A stretch of DNA of 38,785 bases from an uncultured Muribaculaceae bacterium (GCA_910577585.1 CAJTNN010000024.1:1-38785), one strand, 5' to 3'. Positions 23,040-31,932 are shown, counted from the stretch's first letter. Program-made: numbers and translations. Notes: generated by a model from the letters alone, not told the origin.

Positions 23040-24818
23040 TTACATGCGCTCGGGCATCTCCATGCCAAGCAGGCTCACGCCGGCGCGAAGCGTGCGGGCG
23101 GTGACTGCCGAGAGATTCAGGCGCAGGCAGCGTGTGGCCGGATTCTCCTCTTTCAGAATCGGATAGTCGTGGTAGAACTGATTGTACTCCTTGGCCAGGT
23201 CGTAGCAGTAGTTGGCAATCAGCGCGGGCGAATAGATGCGTCCGGCCTCGGCCACCACACCGGGGAAGTCGGCAATCTTCTGAATCAGCACCTGTTCCTT
23301 CTCGTTGGGCATCGCCTCGGCGTAGGAGCATTCGGCGAGCTCAGCCTCCGCACGACGGCATACCGAGCGGATACGCGCGTAGGTGTACTGCAGGAAGGGG
23401 CCTGTGTTGCCGTTGAAGTCAATCGACTCCTTGGGATTGAAGAGCATATTCTTCTTGGGGTCGACTTTGAGCAGGAAGTATTTCAGCGCGCCCATGCCCA
23501 CCACGCGGGCTATCTCGGCGGCCTCTTCAGCGGGCATGCCGGCGAAGCGCTCGGCCGATGTGTCGCGGGCATCGGCAATCATTGTGTCCATCAGGTCGTC
23601 GGCGTCCACCACGGTGCCTTCGCGCGATTTCATCTTACCCTCGGGCAGCTCTACCATGCCATATGAGAAGTGGGTCAGGTCTTTGCCCCATTTGAAGCCG
23701 AGTTTGTCGAGAAGCAGCGCCAGCACCTGGAAGTGGTAGTTCTGCTCGTTGCCCACCACATATATCATCTTGTCGATCGGATAATCCTGATAACGCAGTT
23801 TGGCGGTGCCTATGTCCTGAGTCATATAGACTGATGTGCCATCCTTGCGAAGCAGCAGTTTGTGGTCGAGGCCGTCGGGTGTGAGGTCGGCCCACACCGA
23901 ACCATCCTCGCGGCGATACATTATCCCCTTCTCAATACCGCCGAGCACGAGGTCTTTACCCTCGAGATAGGTGTCGGATTCGTAGTATATCTTGTCGAAG
24001 TCTACGCCAAGACGCTTGTAGGTCTCGTCGAATCCGGCATACACCCATTCATTCATCATGCGCCAGAGCTTACGCACCTCCTCATCGCCGGCCTCCCAGC
24101 GACGCAGCATCTCGCGGGCCTCCTGCATGAGGGTCGAGGCAGCCTCGGCCTCCTCATCGGTCATACCCTGCTCTTTGAGGGCTTTGAGCTCGGCTTTGTA
24201 GTGCTTGTCGAATTCCACATAGAAGTCGCCGATCAGGTGGTCACCCTTCTTGCCTGAGCTTTCGGGAGTCACGCCGTTGCCCCACTTCTGCCATGCCAGC
24301 ATCGACTTGCAGATGTGGATACCGCGGTCGTTGACGATATTGGTCTTCACCACCTTGTGGCCGTTGGCCTCAAGTATGCGCGAGAGTGAATAGCCGAGAA
24401 GATTATTGCGCACGTGGCCGAGATGAAGGGGCTTGTTGGTGTTGGGCGATGAGTACTCCACCATCACGAGGTCAGACTCTTCAGTGACGGGGCGGAAGCC
24501 GAAGTTCTCGTCAGCCTCAATCTCATGAAGCTGGCCAAGCCAGAATGAGGGGGCCACACTCAGATTGAGAAAACCCTTTACGGCATTAAACTTCTCGATA
24601 GCGGCCACATTGGCGGTGAGCCACTCGCCGATCTCTGCCGCTGTCTCCTCGGGCTTCTTGTGAGATGCCTTCAGATAGGGAAACACCACTACGGTGAGGT
24701 GTCCCTCGAATTCCTTTTTCGTCTGCTGCACCTGCACCGACTCAGGCGCCACCTCAGCGCCATAGAGAGCCTTGACAGCATCGGCCACTCCGGCCGCGAT
24801 TATCTCTTCAATTTTCAT
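23040..24818 (-). CDS. argS: Arginyl-tRNA synthetase
   Basis: A 592-residue class I aminoacyl-tRNA synthetase that charges tRNA-Arg. The Arg-tRNA synthetase N-terminal additional domain covers about 1-90. The class I signature is PLHLGHVRNN, HLGH at 132-135. The KMSKS loop is KMKSR at 395-399, a form often seen in ArgRS. The C-terminal DALR anticodon-binding domain (about 475-592) ends in ARTLRAGVSLLGMEMPERM, the typical family end. Length is normal. It is transcribed alone from a good promoter and is the only confident tRNA-charging gene here. Confidence 0.97.
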   Translation of the reverse strand: MKIEEIIAAGVADAVKALYGAEVAPESVQVQQTKKEFEGHLTVVVFPYLKASHKKPEETAAEIGEWLTANVAAIEKFNAVKGFLNLSVAPSFWLGQLHEIEADENFGFRPVTEESDLVMVEYSSPNTNKPLHLGHVRNNLLGYSLSRILEANGHKVVKTNIVNDRGIHICKSMLAWQKWGNGVTPESSGKKGDHLIGDFYVEFDKHYKAELKALKEQGMTDEEAEAASTLMQEAREMLRRWEAGDEEVRKLWRMMNEWVYAGFDETYKRLGVDFDKIYYESDTYLEGKDLVLGGIEKGIMYRREDGSVWADLTPDGLDHKLLLRKDGTSVYMTQDIGTAKLRYQDYPIDKMIYVVGNEQNYHFQVLALLLDKLGFKWGKDLTHFSYGMVELPEGKMKSREGTVVDADDLMDTMIADARDTSAERFAGMPAEEAAEIARVVGMGALKYFLLKVDPKKNMLFNPKESIDFNGNTGPFLQYTYARIRSVCRRAEAELAECSYAEAMPNEKEQVLIQKIADFPGVVAEAGRIYSPALIANYCYDLAKEYNQFYHDYPILKEENPATRCLRLNLSAVTARTLRAGVSLLGMEMPERM

Positions 24819-24936
24819 AGTCTATGTGAGGATATGTTGTCTGTTGTAATGATAGATATTCGGTTAGACTCATCCATGCCCTGCGGGAGCACTCCCCCAC
24901 CACTTGCAGCATGGACCTTACTATCCTAATAAACTA

Positions 24937-24968
24937 CAAAATTAGCTATTTTTTGCGTCATTCCCAAT
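24937..24968 (-). promoter_or_regulatory. argS promoter
   Basis: On the minus strand ATTG (24968-24965), a 20-bp spacer and TAATTTTG (24944-24937) give a full -7 match and a -33 with three of four bases. The leader to 24818 would be about 113 nt. Confidence 0.65.
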
Positions 24969-25019
24969 GATAAGCGCCAAATTCTGAATTTCTGAGATGC
25001 GCCCACCGCTACACATGCA

Positions 25020-25069
25020 GACCCCTCCGGAGAGGAGCGCTGTATTGGCGCTCTGTCGCCGGAGGGGTC
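25020..25069. terminator. Two-part hairpin after the porin gene
   Basis: GACCCCTCCGG (25020-25030) pairs exactly with CCGGAGGGGTC (25059-25069), and inside it GAGCGC (25035-25040) pairs with GCGCTC (25048-25053). It starts 30 bp past the porin stop on the minus strand. There is no T run, so termination is inferred from position and stability. Confidence 0.55.
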
Positions 25070-25098
25070 ACGTAGTCGGTGGGATGCGTAATGGTGTA

Positions 25099-26370
25099 TC
25101 AGAAGATCACCTGGAGTCGGGCCATTATGCCGTTGAGGGTCACGGGGCCTGCCGACGGACCATCCCATGTGCGGGTATATGAGTAGTGCAGACGCGCTAT
25201 CATATATTTGTTGATATAGTAGTTGAGTGTGGCTGAGAAGTCATTCATGCGGCCGCCGTAGATGCCTGCCGAGCGGTCGGTGAGGGTGGTATAGTTGTAG
25301 TCAAGCACGAGTTCGAGGCTCTTGGGAGCCGGAGTGGCAATGCCGCCTCCCATCATGTCGTAGGTGTAGGTGCTGCCCAGTATCAGGCCACGCAGTGTGA
25401 CGTAGGCACCCTGACCGACATAGGCGTTGTAGCCGTCGCGGCGGTTGACATTGACCCAGAAGTATTGTGATTCGAGGGCGAAGCGGTTGTAGCTCAACAA
25501 GAGCTCAGGCGAGAGTTTGAAGAGATTCTTGGCGTGGTCGACATCAGCGTTGATGGCTGTCACCTGGCAGATGCGTGTGGGATAGTTGGCCTTGAAGGTG
25601 AAGGCGTCGTGGGTGTCGGGATCACCATGGCGCTGCGGAGTGGCGAAGGCGCCTGAGATGCCGATCTGGGCCATCAGACCCGGGTCATGCCACGGACGAT
25701 AGACGAGGCGCGAGCGTATGCCGTAGCCCTCCTGGGTGAATTGTTCGGGGGTGAGGATATAGTTGGTGGCGGAGGGTTCCATGTGGAAGCTGGCGCTGGC
25801 CAGGAATTTCTTGCCGTTGTATTCATACTGCACACCGAGCTGGCGGGAGTCATTGAATACGGTGTTGCTGACGGGCTCCTCCATCGTGGGCTTCATCGAG
25901 CTTGATGTGGCGCTCTGCAGACCGAATTGATGGATAAACGAACCAATCTTGAAGTTATTCTCTTCGTTGAGGTTATATTCGATATAGAGGTCTTTCAGTC
26001 CGACCTTGCCATAAGCGAAGCCTACATCAACCTTTGCGCCCCATTTGCCATATTTCATCTTCACTCCGAGGCGGGCGTCGGGAATGGCGAGACCATCCTT
26101 GAAGAGTGATTTCTGCGGCGAGATGAATACTCCGCCGTCGAGAAGGATGCGGCCGGTGGGAGTCACTGAGAATTTGGGTTTATCTTTCTTGGCCTCCTCT
26201 TCGACCACTATGACTGTGGTCTGCGATGCGGCTGACGATGTGGTGGCCAGGGTGGCCTGTGCGCCTGATGTGGCGGCCTCTGCCGAGGCTATGTCGGTGC
26301 TCTCTTCAGCCATGACCGGAATGCTCAGGGATGTGAGGGCTATTGATGCGAGTAAAAGTCTGGTATTCAT
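25099..26370 (-). CDS. OprO/OprP-type porin
   Basis: A 423-residue outer-membrane porin. A signal peptide ends near VMA (about 21), then comes an Ala/Thr/Ser-rich stretch and VIVVEEEAKKDKPKF before the barrel. The barrel starts with the pattern typical of the phosphate-selective porin O/P family (VTPTGRILLDGGVFISP ... IPDARLGVKMKYGKWGAKVDVGFAYGKVGLKDLYIEYNL) and ends in LNGIMARLQVIF with terminal Phe. Real phosphate selectivity cannot be judged; Bacteroidales members are often general or carbohydrate porins. An acid phosphatase gene lies just upstream in the same direction, so a link to phosphate supply is tempting but unproven. The palindromic element at 26390 lies about 19 bp before its ATG. 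Confidence 0.85.
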   Translation of the reverse strand: MNTRLLLASIALTSLSIPVMAEESTDIASAEAATSGAQATLATTSSAASQTTVIVVEEEAKKDKPKFSVTPTGRILLDGGVFISPQKSLFKDGLAIPDARLGVKMKYGKWGAKVDVGFAYGKVGLKDLYIEYNLNEENNFKIGSFIHQFGLQSATSSSMKPTMEEPVSNTVFNDSRQLGVQYEYNGKKFLASASFHMEPSATNYILTPEQFTQEGYGIRSRLVYRPWHDPGLMAQIGISGAFATPQRHGDPDTHDAFTFKANYPTRICQVTAINADVDHAKNLFKLSPELLLSYNRFALESQYFWVNVNRRDGYNAYVGQGAYVTLRGLILGSTYTYDMMGGGIATPAPKSLELVLDYNYTTLTDRSAGIYGGRMNDFSATLNYYINKYMIARLHYSYTRTWDGPSAGPVTLNGIMARLQVIF

Positions 26371-26389
26371 AACTGTCGGTATTTAGGTC

Positions 26390-26446
26390 AAGTATCTCTC
26401 AAAAAATCAGTTATATACTATTCTTAGGTTTATTTTTGAGATACTT
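26390..26446. repeat. Palindromic element, copy B
   Basis: AAGTATCTCTCAAAAA from 26390 faces ATTTTTGAGATACTT at 26432-26446, which lacks one GA of the perfect arm. The loop is 26 nt, longer than in copy A (2347-2396). The intact arm faces the porin gene and lies 19 bp before its start codon. The remainder of the 135-bp gap shows no other signal. Confidence 0.75.
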
Positions 26447-26505
26447 ACGGTCAGTAGGTATAGTAGTCTCTCTTGATTTATGGTGAAATGTGGAATAGGG
26501 CCACT

Positions 26506-27315
26506 TTATTTCTCGGCGCGCTGGGGCTGCGGGCGTTTGCCGGCTTTTACCTTACCCTGCTTCTTGAGTCCGGCAAATTCCTTCTTGGCTTTGTCGAGCT
26601 GGGCGTTGAATCCGGGGTCGGCGTGCAGGCGTGCCACGATTCCTGAGCCGGTGATGCGACCTGCATCGACATCGCTCTGGAAGTGATAGCCGCAGATTAC
26701 TCTCGATTCACCCATCTGGAAGCCGCGTTCAAGGATTTCGTCCTGGCGGTCGGGATTCAGCTCGGTGAGCACAAGGGCTGTGGCCCAGCCGATAGAGGTG
26801 TGGCCCGAGGGATATGAGCCGTTGGTGGAGAGCTCGGCCTGCTGCTCAGGATTGCAGGTGTCTTCGCCAAAGAATGAGTAGGGGCGCTGGCGATTGTAGT
26901 AGTTCTTGGCCTCGCGGGTGGCGAGGTCGCCGGCATCCTCGCGCATACCGACTATGAGTTTATAGATTTCGGGAGTGGTCTCCGGACTGATATATACTCC
27001 GAAGGCCTCTGAGAATGCATCGGGCAGATCCTGACCCTCTACGCGGGCGTCGCGGAAGGCCTGTTCGCCTCGCTCGGTGTTGCGTATAGATTTGCCCCAG
27101 TCGTAGCGGGCTTTGTCATACATGAATTGCACTGACTCCACGCTTGGCGGCCCGGGCAGGAGTTCGAGGCTATTGGGAGCCTCACCCTCCATGAGGAAGA
27201 ATACGTCAGGATTGGTGCTGTGGTCCTTGACTTTCACTTCGGCTGTCTGCGCAAGGACCTGACCCATAAACATCGCTGCCAATGCTAATGCTGAGATGGA
27301 GAAGATCTTTTTCAT
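26506..27315 (-). CDS. Class A nonspecific acid phosphatase (PAP2 superfamily)
   Basis: A 269-residue exported phosphatase of the PhoC/PhoN type. The signal peptide ends at about QVLAQ (22). The full class A signature is present: K137-x6-R144-P145 in KNYYNRQRP, PSGH at 169-172, and S204-R205-x5-H211-x3-D215 in SRVICGYHFQSD. The histidine of SRx5H is expected to be the nucleophile by family knowledge. A lysine-rich C-terminal tail (KKQGKVKAGKRPQPQRAEK) is unusual and of unknown use. The enzyme should release phosphate from many monoesters in the periplasm. It lies 135 bp upstream of a porin in the same orientation. No clear promoter is seen in the 229 bp before its start. Confidence 0.95.
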   Translation of the reverse strand: MKKIFSISALALAAMFMGQVLAQTAEVKVKDHSTNPDVFFLMEGEAPNSLELLPGPPSVESVQFMYDKARYDWGKSIRNTERGEQAFRDARVEGQDLPDAFSEAFGVYISPETTPEIYKLIVGMREDAGDLATREAKNYYNRQRPYSFFGEDTCNPEQQAELSTNGSYPSGHTSIGWATALVLTELNPDRQDEILERGFQMGESRVICGYHFQSDVDAGRITGSGIVARLHADPGFNAQLDKAKKEFAGLKKQGKVKAGKRPQPQRAEK

Positions 27316-27544
27316 AGTATTTTTACTTTCGTGTTTGAATTAGATGAATGATTCCGTCCGTAAGCAGGAGACCAATAAGCTGATTGATTGCAACTTGAGT
27401 CTCTTGCTGAGAGTAGCCTTTTGCGCGCGTGCGCGCCGCGGATGGCAGCGTTGGGGCGCCCTTTAAGGCGATTCACATCTACTTAACATCATGAGCGTGA
27501 TATTGGTTTGATAAATGTTATATGTTGTTAAACATATTTAAAAA

Positions 27545-27595
27545 GACCTGCACCCCCGGCGTGCTTTTCAGCATCTACGCAGTGGGGTGCAGGTC
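27545..27595 (-). terminator. Intrinsic terminator after the PAS gene
   Basis: GACCTGCACCCC (27545-27556) and GGGGTGCAGGTC (27584-27595) form a perfect 12-bp stem; the loop holds a further TGCT-GAAA-AGCA hairpin on the minus strand. On the minus strand it is followed by TTTTT. It ends the lipoprotein-PAS unit. The rest of 27316-27544 shows no gene, only GC-rich stretches and small stems. Confidence 0.8.
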
Positions 27596-27638
27596 ATTAT
27601 TTTCTGTCGGCATGGGGCGCCGGATATATCCATGAAGC

Positions 27639-28007
27639 TCAGTCTCTTATATAGTGGGGCATCTCTTCCGGTATCACCATCGAGAGCTCTACGAGGCCGC
27701 CGATTGAGTCATCGCGGCGGTGGCGCCAGGCAGTCTGGAATATCATCTTGCGCAGGCCGGCTTTTGAGATAGTATAGCAGTTGGTGCCTCCGTCGCGAAG
27801 CAGGCGCTCGATTATCTCTACGGAGCGGGGTGAATGGCAATCGCGCAGATTGCATCCGATGAGGTCGCCATGCGCGGCGAAGGTGTCGCGGGCGCGGCGG
27901 TTCATGTAGATTATGCGACAGTCGGCGTCGCACACTGTCACGGCGCAGTTCATGCCCCATACCCAGTCGGGGATATGGGCGGCAATTTCATGATTCAGGT
28001 TTTCCAT
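27639..28007 (-). CDS. Small stand-alone PAS-domain protein
   Basis: A 122-residue protein that is little more than one PAS domain: AVTVCDADCRIIYMNRRARDTFAAHGDLIGCNLRDCHSPRSVEIIERLL, then FQTAWRHRRDDSIGGLVELSMVI. No kinase, cyclase or DNA-binding domain follows. The four cysteines in the first half (CAVTVCDADC and IGCNLRDC) could bind a cofactor or sense redox state, but this is speculation. It starts 33 bp after the lipoprotein gene and shares its terminator, so the two probably form an operon. Without an output domain it may act by binding a partner protein. Signal and partner unknown. Confidence 0.8.
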   Translation of the reverse strand: MENLNHEIAAHIPDWVWGMNCAVTVCDADCRIIYMNRRARDTFAAHGDLIGCNLRDCHSPRSVEIIERLLRDGGTNCYTISKAGLRKMIFQTAWRHRRDDSIGGLVELSMVIPEEMPHYIRD

Positions 28008-28040
28008 ATGCAGATTGTAGGGTTGTAGAGTCTGTGGGGT

Positions 28041-29129
28041 TCAGCGCAGATGAGCTCTGACATCGGCCATCGAGGTGCAGCGGGCGGTGAGATTGCCGGC
28101 GGCGTCAATGACAAATATGGTGGGTAGTGCGGCCACCTGATAGTCGCGCACCAGTGTGGCGGCATCGGTGTCGGTGGCATAGACACATGTCCAGGGAAGA
28201 TTGGCGGCTGCGTTGCGCCATGCGAGCTGGTCGTCGTCGAGGCCTACGTTGTAGATCTGCACCCCCTGGAGTTTTCGTAATTCGGCGTTGAGGGCCGGCG
28301 TCGCGGGGTCAGAGAGATTTGAGAACACCAGCAGCGTGGCACTCCCCTTTCCGGCCTTGTCAGAGAGTTTCACATCCTTGCCGTCGACGTCGGGGAGTGC
28401 TATGTCGATATATCCTGCGGCATTGGCCTGCAGTATGCGGCGCACCGAGTCGGGGAGCTCGCGCTGGGTCTGGCGGCGCGAGGCGGTGGCCGTCTCGGTC
28501 AGCAGCTGCAGACGCGGGTCGGAGGGGCGGTATTCGCGGAAGGCTGTGGCCACGGCTGCGAAATATCGGGAGTCGTCGGGGAGGCGGAAGAGGGGCTGGC
28601 CATTGATGGTCTTGGTGAGTATGTAGTAGCTCACCACCGAGCCCCGGGCATCCTGCAGATAGGCGGTGTAGACGTGGCGCTTGAAGTTGCGCGCCGAGTC
28701 GGGATTATCGAGCACGGCAGCCTTGGCTATGAGCTCTTTCTCAAATTTGCCGAGTGCCACAGCCTGGTCGGAGCCGGCGATGCTGAAGTCGGTTGCGAAG
28801 CGGGGGGCGCGGGCATCGATGGTGATGGTCTCGACTGAGTCTACGGGGAAGTAGATGTAGTCGCCCTTGAGGCGCAGACGATATATCTCGGGGTCGGCCG
28901 GGGCCATCTGGCTGAATGAGAATTTGCCGTTATCCTTCAATTCGACTGAGTCGATGCCGACCCATATCCCGGCATGGTCGGGGCGTTCGAGCACGAGGGT
29001 TGAGCCTTCGGCCCCCTCGACAGTACCCTTGACCTTGAATGATGGCTCTGTGCACCCGCCAAGCATTATGGCGGCGGCAAAGGCAAAGGCCGCAGCTACT
29101 CCTGCGGCGGCATGATGATATTGGCGCAT
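28041..29129 (-). CDS. Thioredoxin-fold lipoprotein (DUF4369-like N-terminus) lacking CXXC
   Basis: A 362-residue lipoprotein. ATG 29129 is chosen because it gives a clean signal peptide ending in the lipobox LGGC (C26); the frame is open to 29207 but the extra residues are hydrophilic. Residues about 30-125 resemble the DUF4369 beta domain (FKVKGTVEGAEGSTLVLERP), followed by helices and a thioredoxin/TlpA-like domain from about 240 (IDIALPDVDGKDVKLSDKAGK). Where TlpA proteins have WCxxC, this one has FSNLSDPATPAL with no cysteine. The cis-proline loop is kept (AALPTIFVID). It therefore should not act as a standard disulfide reductase and may bind a peptide or other ligand. It forms an operon with the PAS gene. 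Confidence 0.85.
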   Translation of the reverse strand: MRQYHHAAAGVAAAFAFAAAIMLGGCTEPSFKVKGTVEGAEGSTLVLERPDHAGIWVGIDSVELKDNGKFSFSQMAPADPEIYRLRLKGDYIYFPVDSVETITIDARAPRFATDFSIAGSDQAVALGKFEKELIAKAAVLDNPDSARNFKRHVYTAYLQDARGSVVSYYILTKTINGQPLFRLPDDSRYFAAVATAFREYRPSDPRLQLLTETATASRRQTQRELPDSVRRILQANAAGYIDIALPDVDGKDVKLSDKAGKGSATLLVFSNLSDPATPALNAELRKLQGVQIYNVGLDDDQLAWRNAAANLPWTCVYATDTDAATLVRDYQVAALPTIFVIDAAGNLTARCTSMADVRAHLR

Positions 29130-29164
29130 GTTGTGTATGGTCTTAATCTTTCGGTTTTGATTGC

Positions 29165-29172
29165 CAAAATTA
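29165..29172 (-). promoter_or_regulatory. Putative -7 box of the lipoprotein-PAS operon
   Basis: TAATTTTG on the minus strand matches the -7 consensus. No TTTG is found at the right distance. The leader to 29129 would be about 30 nt. Confidence 0.4.
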
Positions 29173-29206
29173 ATTAAAAAAGCTGACATTTCATCCGCGC
29201 CCGTCA

Positions 29207-29265
29207 AAAATTATGAGCCGTCGGGGCGCCCCGCTACGGGGCTGCGGCTAAAATAATGAGCCGTC
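29207..29265. repeat. Short direct repeat around a GC palindrome in the pnp upstream gap
   Basis: AAAATTATGAGCCGTC (29207-29222) recurs at 29250-29265 with one change. Between them lies the palindrome GGGGCGCCCC (29223-29232). No gene is seen in 29130-29474; the rest holds the two promoters and the 23-bp shared element at 29317-29339. Confidence 0.5.
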
Positions 29266-29316
29266 CGGACCCGCATCTGATTGCCCGCGGCAATTGTTTT
29301 TATTCTTTTTTTGATG

Positions 29317-29375
29317 TTTTTCGTAAAAAGTTTAAACAACTTCATTGGCTAAAGCGGTAATAATTATTAACTTTG
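29317..29375 (+). promoter_or_regulatory. pnp promoter with upstream 23-bp shared element
   Basis: ATTG at 29344-29347, a 20-bp spacer and TAACTTTG at 29368-29375 form a Bacteroidota promoter with a start near 29382 and a leader of about 93 nt. The 23 bp at 29317-29339, identical to 14942-14964, end 4 bp before the -33 box, where an UP-element or activator site would sit. Confidence 0.65.
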
Positions 29376-29474
29376 TAGGAAAATTAAAAAGTTACAGTTA
29401 ATATCGTCTCCGCACCCCTCACAGGGGCGGGGCGCAGCGGCAAAAACGCAGCGAAGAAAAACAATAACGATTCT

Positions 29475-31868
29475 ATGCTTAAACCAGTAAAAAAGACCAT
29501 CGACCTTGGCGACGGCCGTCGGATTACAATCGAGACGGGTAAACTTGCCAAGCAGGCTGATGGCGCCGTGGAGGTGCGCATGGGCAACACCATGCTGCTC
29601 GCCACAGTATGCTCGGCCGCCGAGGCCAACGAAGGGGTGGATTTCATGCCCCTCACAGTGGAGTATAAGGAGAAATATGCCTCCATTGGCCGCTATCCCG
29701 GCGGATTCCTGAAGCGCGAAGGTCGCGCCAGCGATTATGAAATCCTCACTTCGCGTCTTGTGGACCGCGTGCTGCGTCCGCTTTTCCCGGAGAATTATCA
29801 TGCGGAGACTTTTGTCAATGTCACCCTCTTCTCGGCTGATGAGAATGAGGCTCCCGACGCGCTTGCCGGCATCGCGGCTTCGGCTGCTCTGGCTTGCTCT
29901 GACATCCCTTTCAATGGCCCGATCTCTGAAGTGCGCGTGGCCCGCGTCGATGGCCAGTGGGTGATCAATCCGAATTTCGAGCAGATTGAGCGCGCCGACA
30001 TCGAGCTCATGGTGGGTGCCACCTACGACAACATCATGATGGTCGAGGGCGAGATGAATGAGGTGTCTGAGGCCGACCTTCTGGAGGCTCTGAAGGTGGC
30101 TCACGCTGAAATCAAGAAGCATTGCCTGGCTCAGATCGAGCTTATGAAGGAGGCCGGCAAAGAGGTGAAGCGTGAGTATTGCCATGAAATCAACGACGAT
30201 GCTCTGCGTGCCGACGTGCGCGAGAAGTGCTACGACAAGGCTTATGCAATTGCCCGCACCGGCAGTGCCGACAAGCACTGGCGCAACGATTCTTTCAAGG
30301 CTATCCGCGATGAATATATCGAGTCGCTCCCCGAGATGACTGACGAGCAGCTCGAACTCTATACTCCCGAACAGCGCGTGGAGATGGTGAAGCGCTACTA
30401 CCATGACGTCGAGAAGGAGGCTATGCGCCGCTGTGTGCTCGACGAGGGTATCCGCCTCGACGGCCGCGCCACTACCGACATCCGTCCCATCTGGTGCGAG
30501 ATCGACTATGTGCCCGGCCCTCACGGTTCGGCTGTCTTCACTCGTGGTGAGACTCAGGCTCTCGTTACTGCCACTCTGGGCACCACGCTCGATGAGAAAA
30601 TCGTAGATGATGTGCTCAACCAGAGCAAGGAGCGCTTCCTGCTGCACTATAACTTCCCCCCCTTCTCTACAGGCGAGGCTCGTCCGCAGCGTGGTGTGGG
30701 CCGACGCGAAATCGGTCATGGCAATCTCGCTCACCGCGCGTTGAAGCGCATGTTCCCTGATGGATTCCCCTATACCTGCCGTATCGTCAGCGATATCCTG
30801 GAGTCCAACGGTTCATCTTCGATGGCTACTGTATGTGGCGGCACTCTCGCCCTGCTCGATGCGGGTGTGAAGATGAAGCGCCCTGTGGCCGGCGTGGCCA
30901 TGGGTCTTATCTCTGACACCGACAATGTGAAGTATGCTATCCTCTCTGACATCCTCGGCGATGAGGACCACCTCGGCGACATGGACTTCAAGGTCACCGG
31001 CACCGAGCGCGGCATCACTGCCACTCAGATGGATATCAAGTGCGATGGCCTCAGCTATGAGGTGCTCGAGAAGGCTCTTGAGCAGGCTCGCCAGGGGCGT
31101 ATGCACATCCTCGGCATCATCGCTGAGACTATCCCCGAGGCCCGCGAGGACTACAAGCCTCATGTGCCCAGACTCGTCACCATCGAGATTCCGAAGGAGA
31201 TGATCGGCGCAGTCATCGGCCCGCAGGGCAAGGTCATCCAGGCTATGCAGGAGGAGACCGGCACCACTATCTCTATCGATGAGGATGAGAAGACCGGCGT
31301 AGGCCGCGTGGAAATCGCATCGAAGGATGCCGCCGGCATCGATGCAGCTCTGGCCCGCATCAAGGCTATCGTGGCCCAGCCCGAAGAGGGTGAGGTCTAT
31401 GAGGGCACTGTGCGCTCGATTCTCGACTTCGGTGCTTTCGTTGAGTTCATGCCCGGCCGCGATGGTCTGCTGCACATCTCTGAAATCTCTTGGAACCGCC
31501 TCGACTCCATGGATCAGAGCGGTCTGAAGGAGGGCGACAAGGTGAAGGTGAAACTTATCGAAATCGATAAGAAGACCGGCAAGTATCGTCTCTCGATGCG
31601 TGTGCTCACTGAGAAGCCTGAGGGATATGTAGAGCGTGAGGCTCGTCCGCGCCGCGAAGGTGGCGACCGTGGTCCGCGTCGTGAGCGTGGCGACCGCCCT
31701 GAGCGTGGCGACCGCAGCCCGCGCCGTGAGTTCAATGGCGAGCGTCAGGAGCGTGGCCCGCGCCGCGAGTTCAACGGCGAACGCCGTGAGCGTGCTCCGC
31801 GCCGTGATGGTAATGCCGCAGGCGGCAACCGTCCCTTCGCTGACCTCAACATCAAAATCGAGGAATAA
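29475..31868 (+). CDS. pnp: Polynucleotide phosphorylase with extended Arg/Gly-rich tail
   Basis: A 797-residue phosphorolytic 3'-5' exoribonuclease that degrades mRNA and can add tails; it works as a trimer in the cytoplasm. Domains in order: first RNase PH core (about 10-145), helical linker (about 240-310), second RNase PH core (about 325-550), KH (about 565-630, IPKEMIGAVIGPQGKVI) and S1 (about 637-712). Catalytic residues D498, D504 and K506 are in GDEDHLGDMDFK. The tail (about 715-785) is made of imperfect repeats rich in Arg, Gly, Glu and Asp, such as RREFNGERQERGPRREFNGER, and ends in an acidic LNIKIEE. E. coli PNPase, at 711 residues, lacks such a tail; it probably adds RNA or protein contacts. 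Confidence 0.97.
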   Translation: MLKPVKKTIDLGDGRRITIETGKLAKQADGAVEVRMGNTMLLATVCSAAEANEGVDFMPLTVEYKEKYASIGRYPGGFLKREGRASDYEILTSRLVDRVLRPLFPENYHAETFVNVTLFSADENEAPDALAGIAASAALACSDIPFNGPISEVRVARVDGQWVINPNFEQIERADIELMVGATYDNIMMVEGEMNEVSEADLLEALKVAHAEIKKHCLAQIELMKEAGKEVKREYCHEINDDALRADVREKCYDKAYAIARTGSADKHWRNDSFKAIRDEYIESLPEMTDEQLELYTPEQRVEMVKRYYHDVEKEAMRRCVLDEGIRLDGRATTDIRPIWCEIDYVPGPHGSAVFTRGETQALVTATLGTTLDEKIVDDVLNQSKERFLLHYNFPPFSTGEARPQRGVGRREIGHGNLAHRALKRMFPDGFPYTCRIVSDILESNGSSSMATVCGGTLALLDAGVKMKRPVAGVAMGLISDTDNVKYAILSDILGDEDHLGDMDFKVTGTERGITATQMDIKCDGLSYEVLEKALEQARQGRMHILGIIAETIPEAREDYKPHVPRLVTIEIPKEMIGAVIGPQGKVIQAMQEETGTTISIDEDEKTGVGRVEIASKDAAGIDAALARIKAIVAQPEEGEVYEGTVRSILDFGAFVEFMPGRDGLLHISEISWNRLDSMDQSGLKEGDKVKVKLIEIDKKTGKYRLSMRVLTEKPEGYVEREARPRREGGDRGPRRERGDRPERGDRSPRREFNGERQERGPRREFNGERRERAPRRDGNAAGGNRPFADLNIKIEE

Positions 31869-31897
31869 GAATCCCGACTGATACTATATCAAATTGC

Positions 31898-31932
31898 AGA
31901 AGGCGCATCCGCGGATGCGCCTTCTCTTTTTT
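31898..31932 (+). terminator. Intrinsic terminator of pnp
   Basis: A perfect 28-nt palindrome (31898-31925, half-site AGAAGGCGCATCCG) is followed by TCTTTTTT. It lies 30 bp after the pnp stop and 3 bp before the stop of the convergent PPTase gene, which may also use the hairpin. Confidence 0.9.

Noticed and set aside
29367..30734. Long 455-residue antisense frame inside pnp
   Set aside because: pnp is unmistakable on the other strand; the antisense frame is a by-product of its codon bias and shows no known motif.
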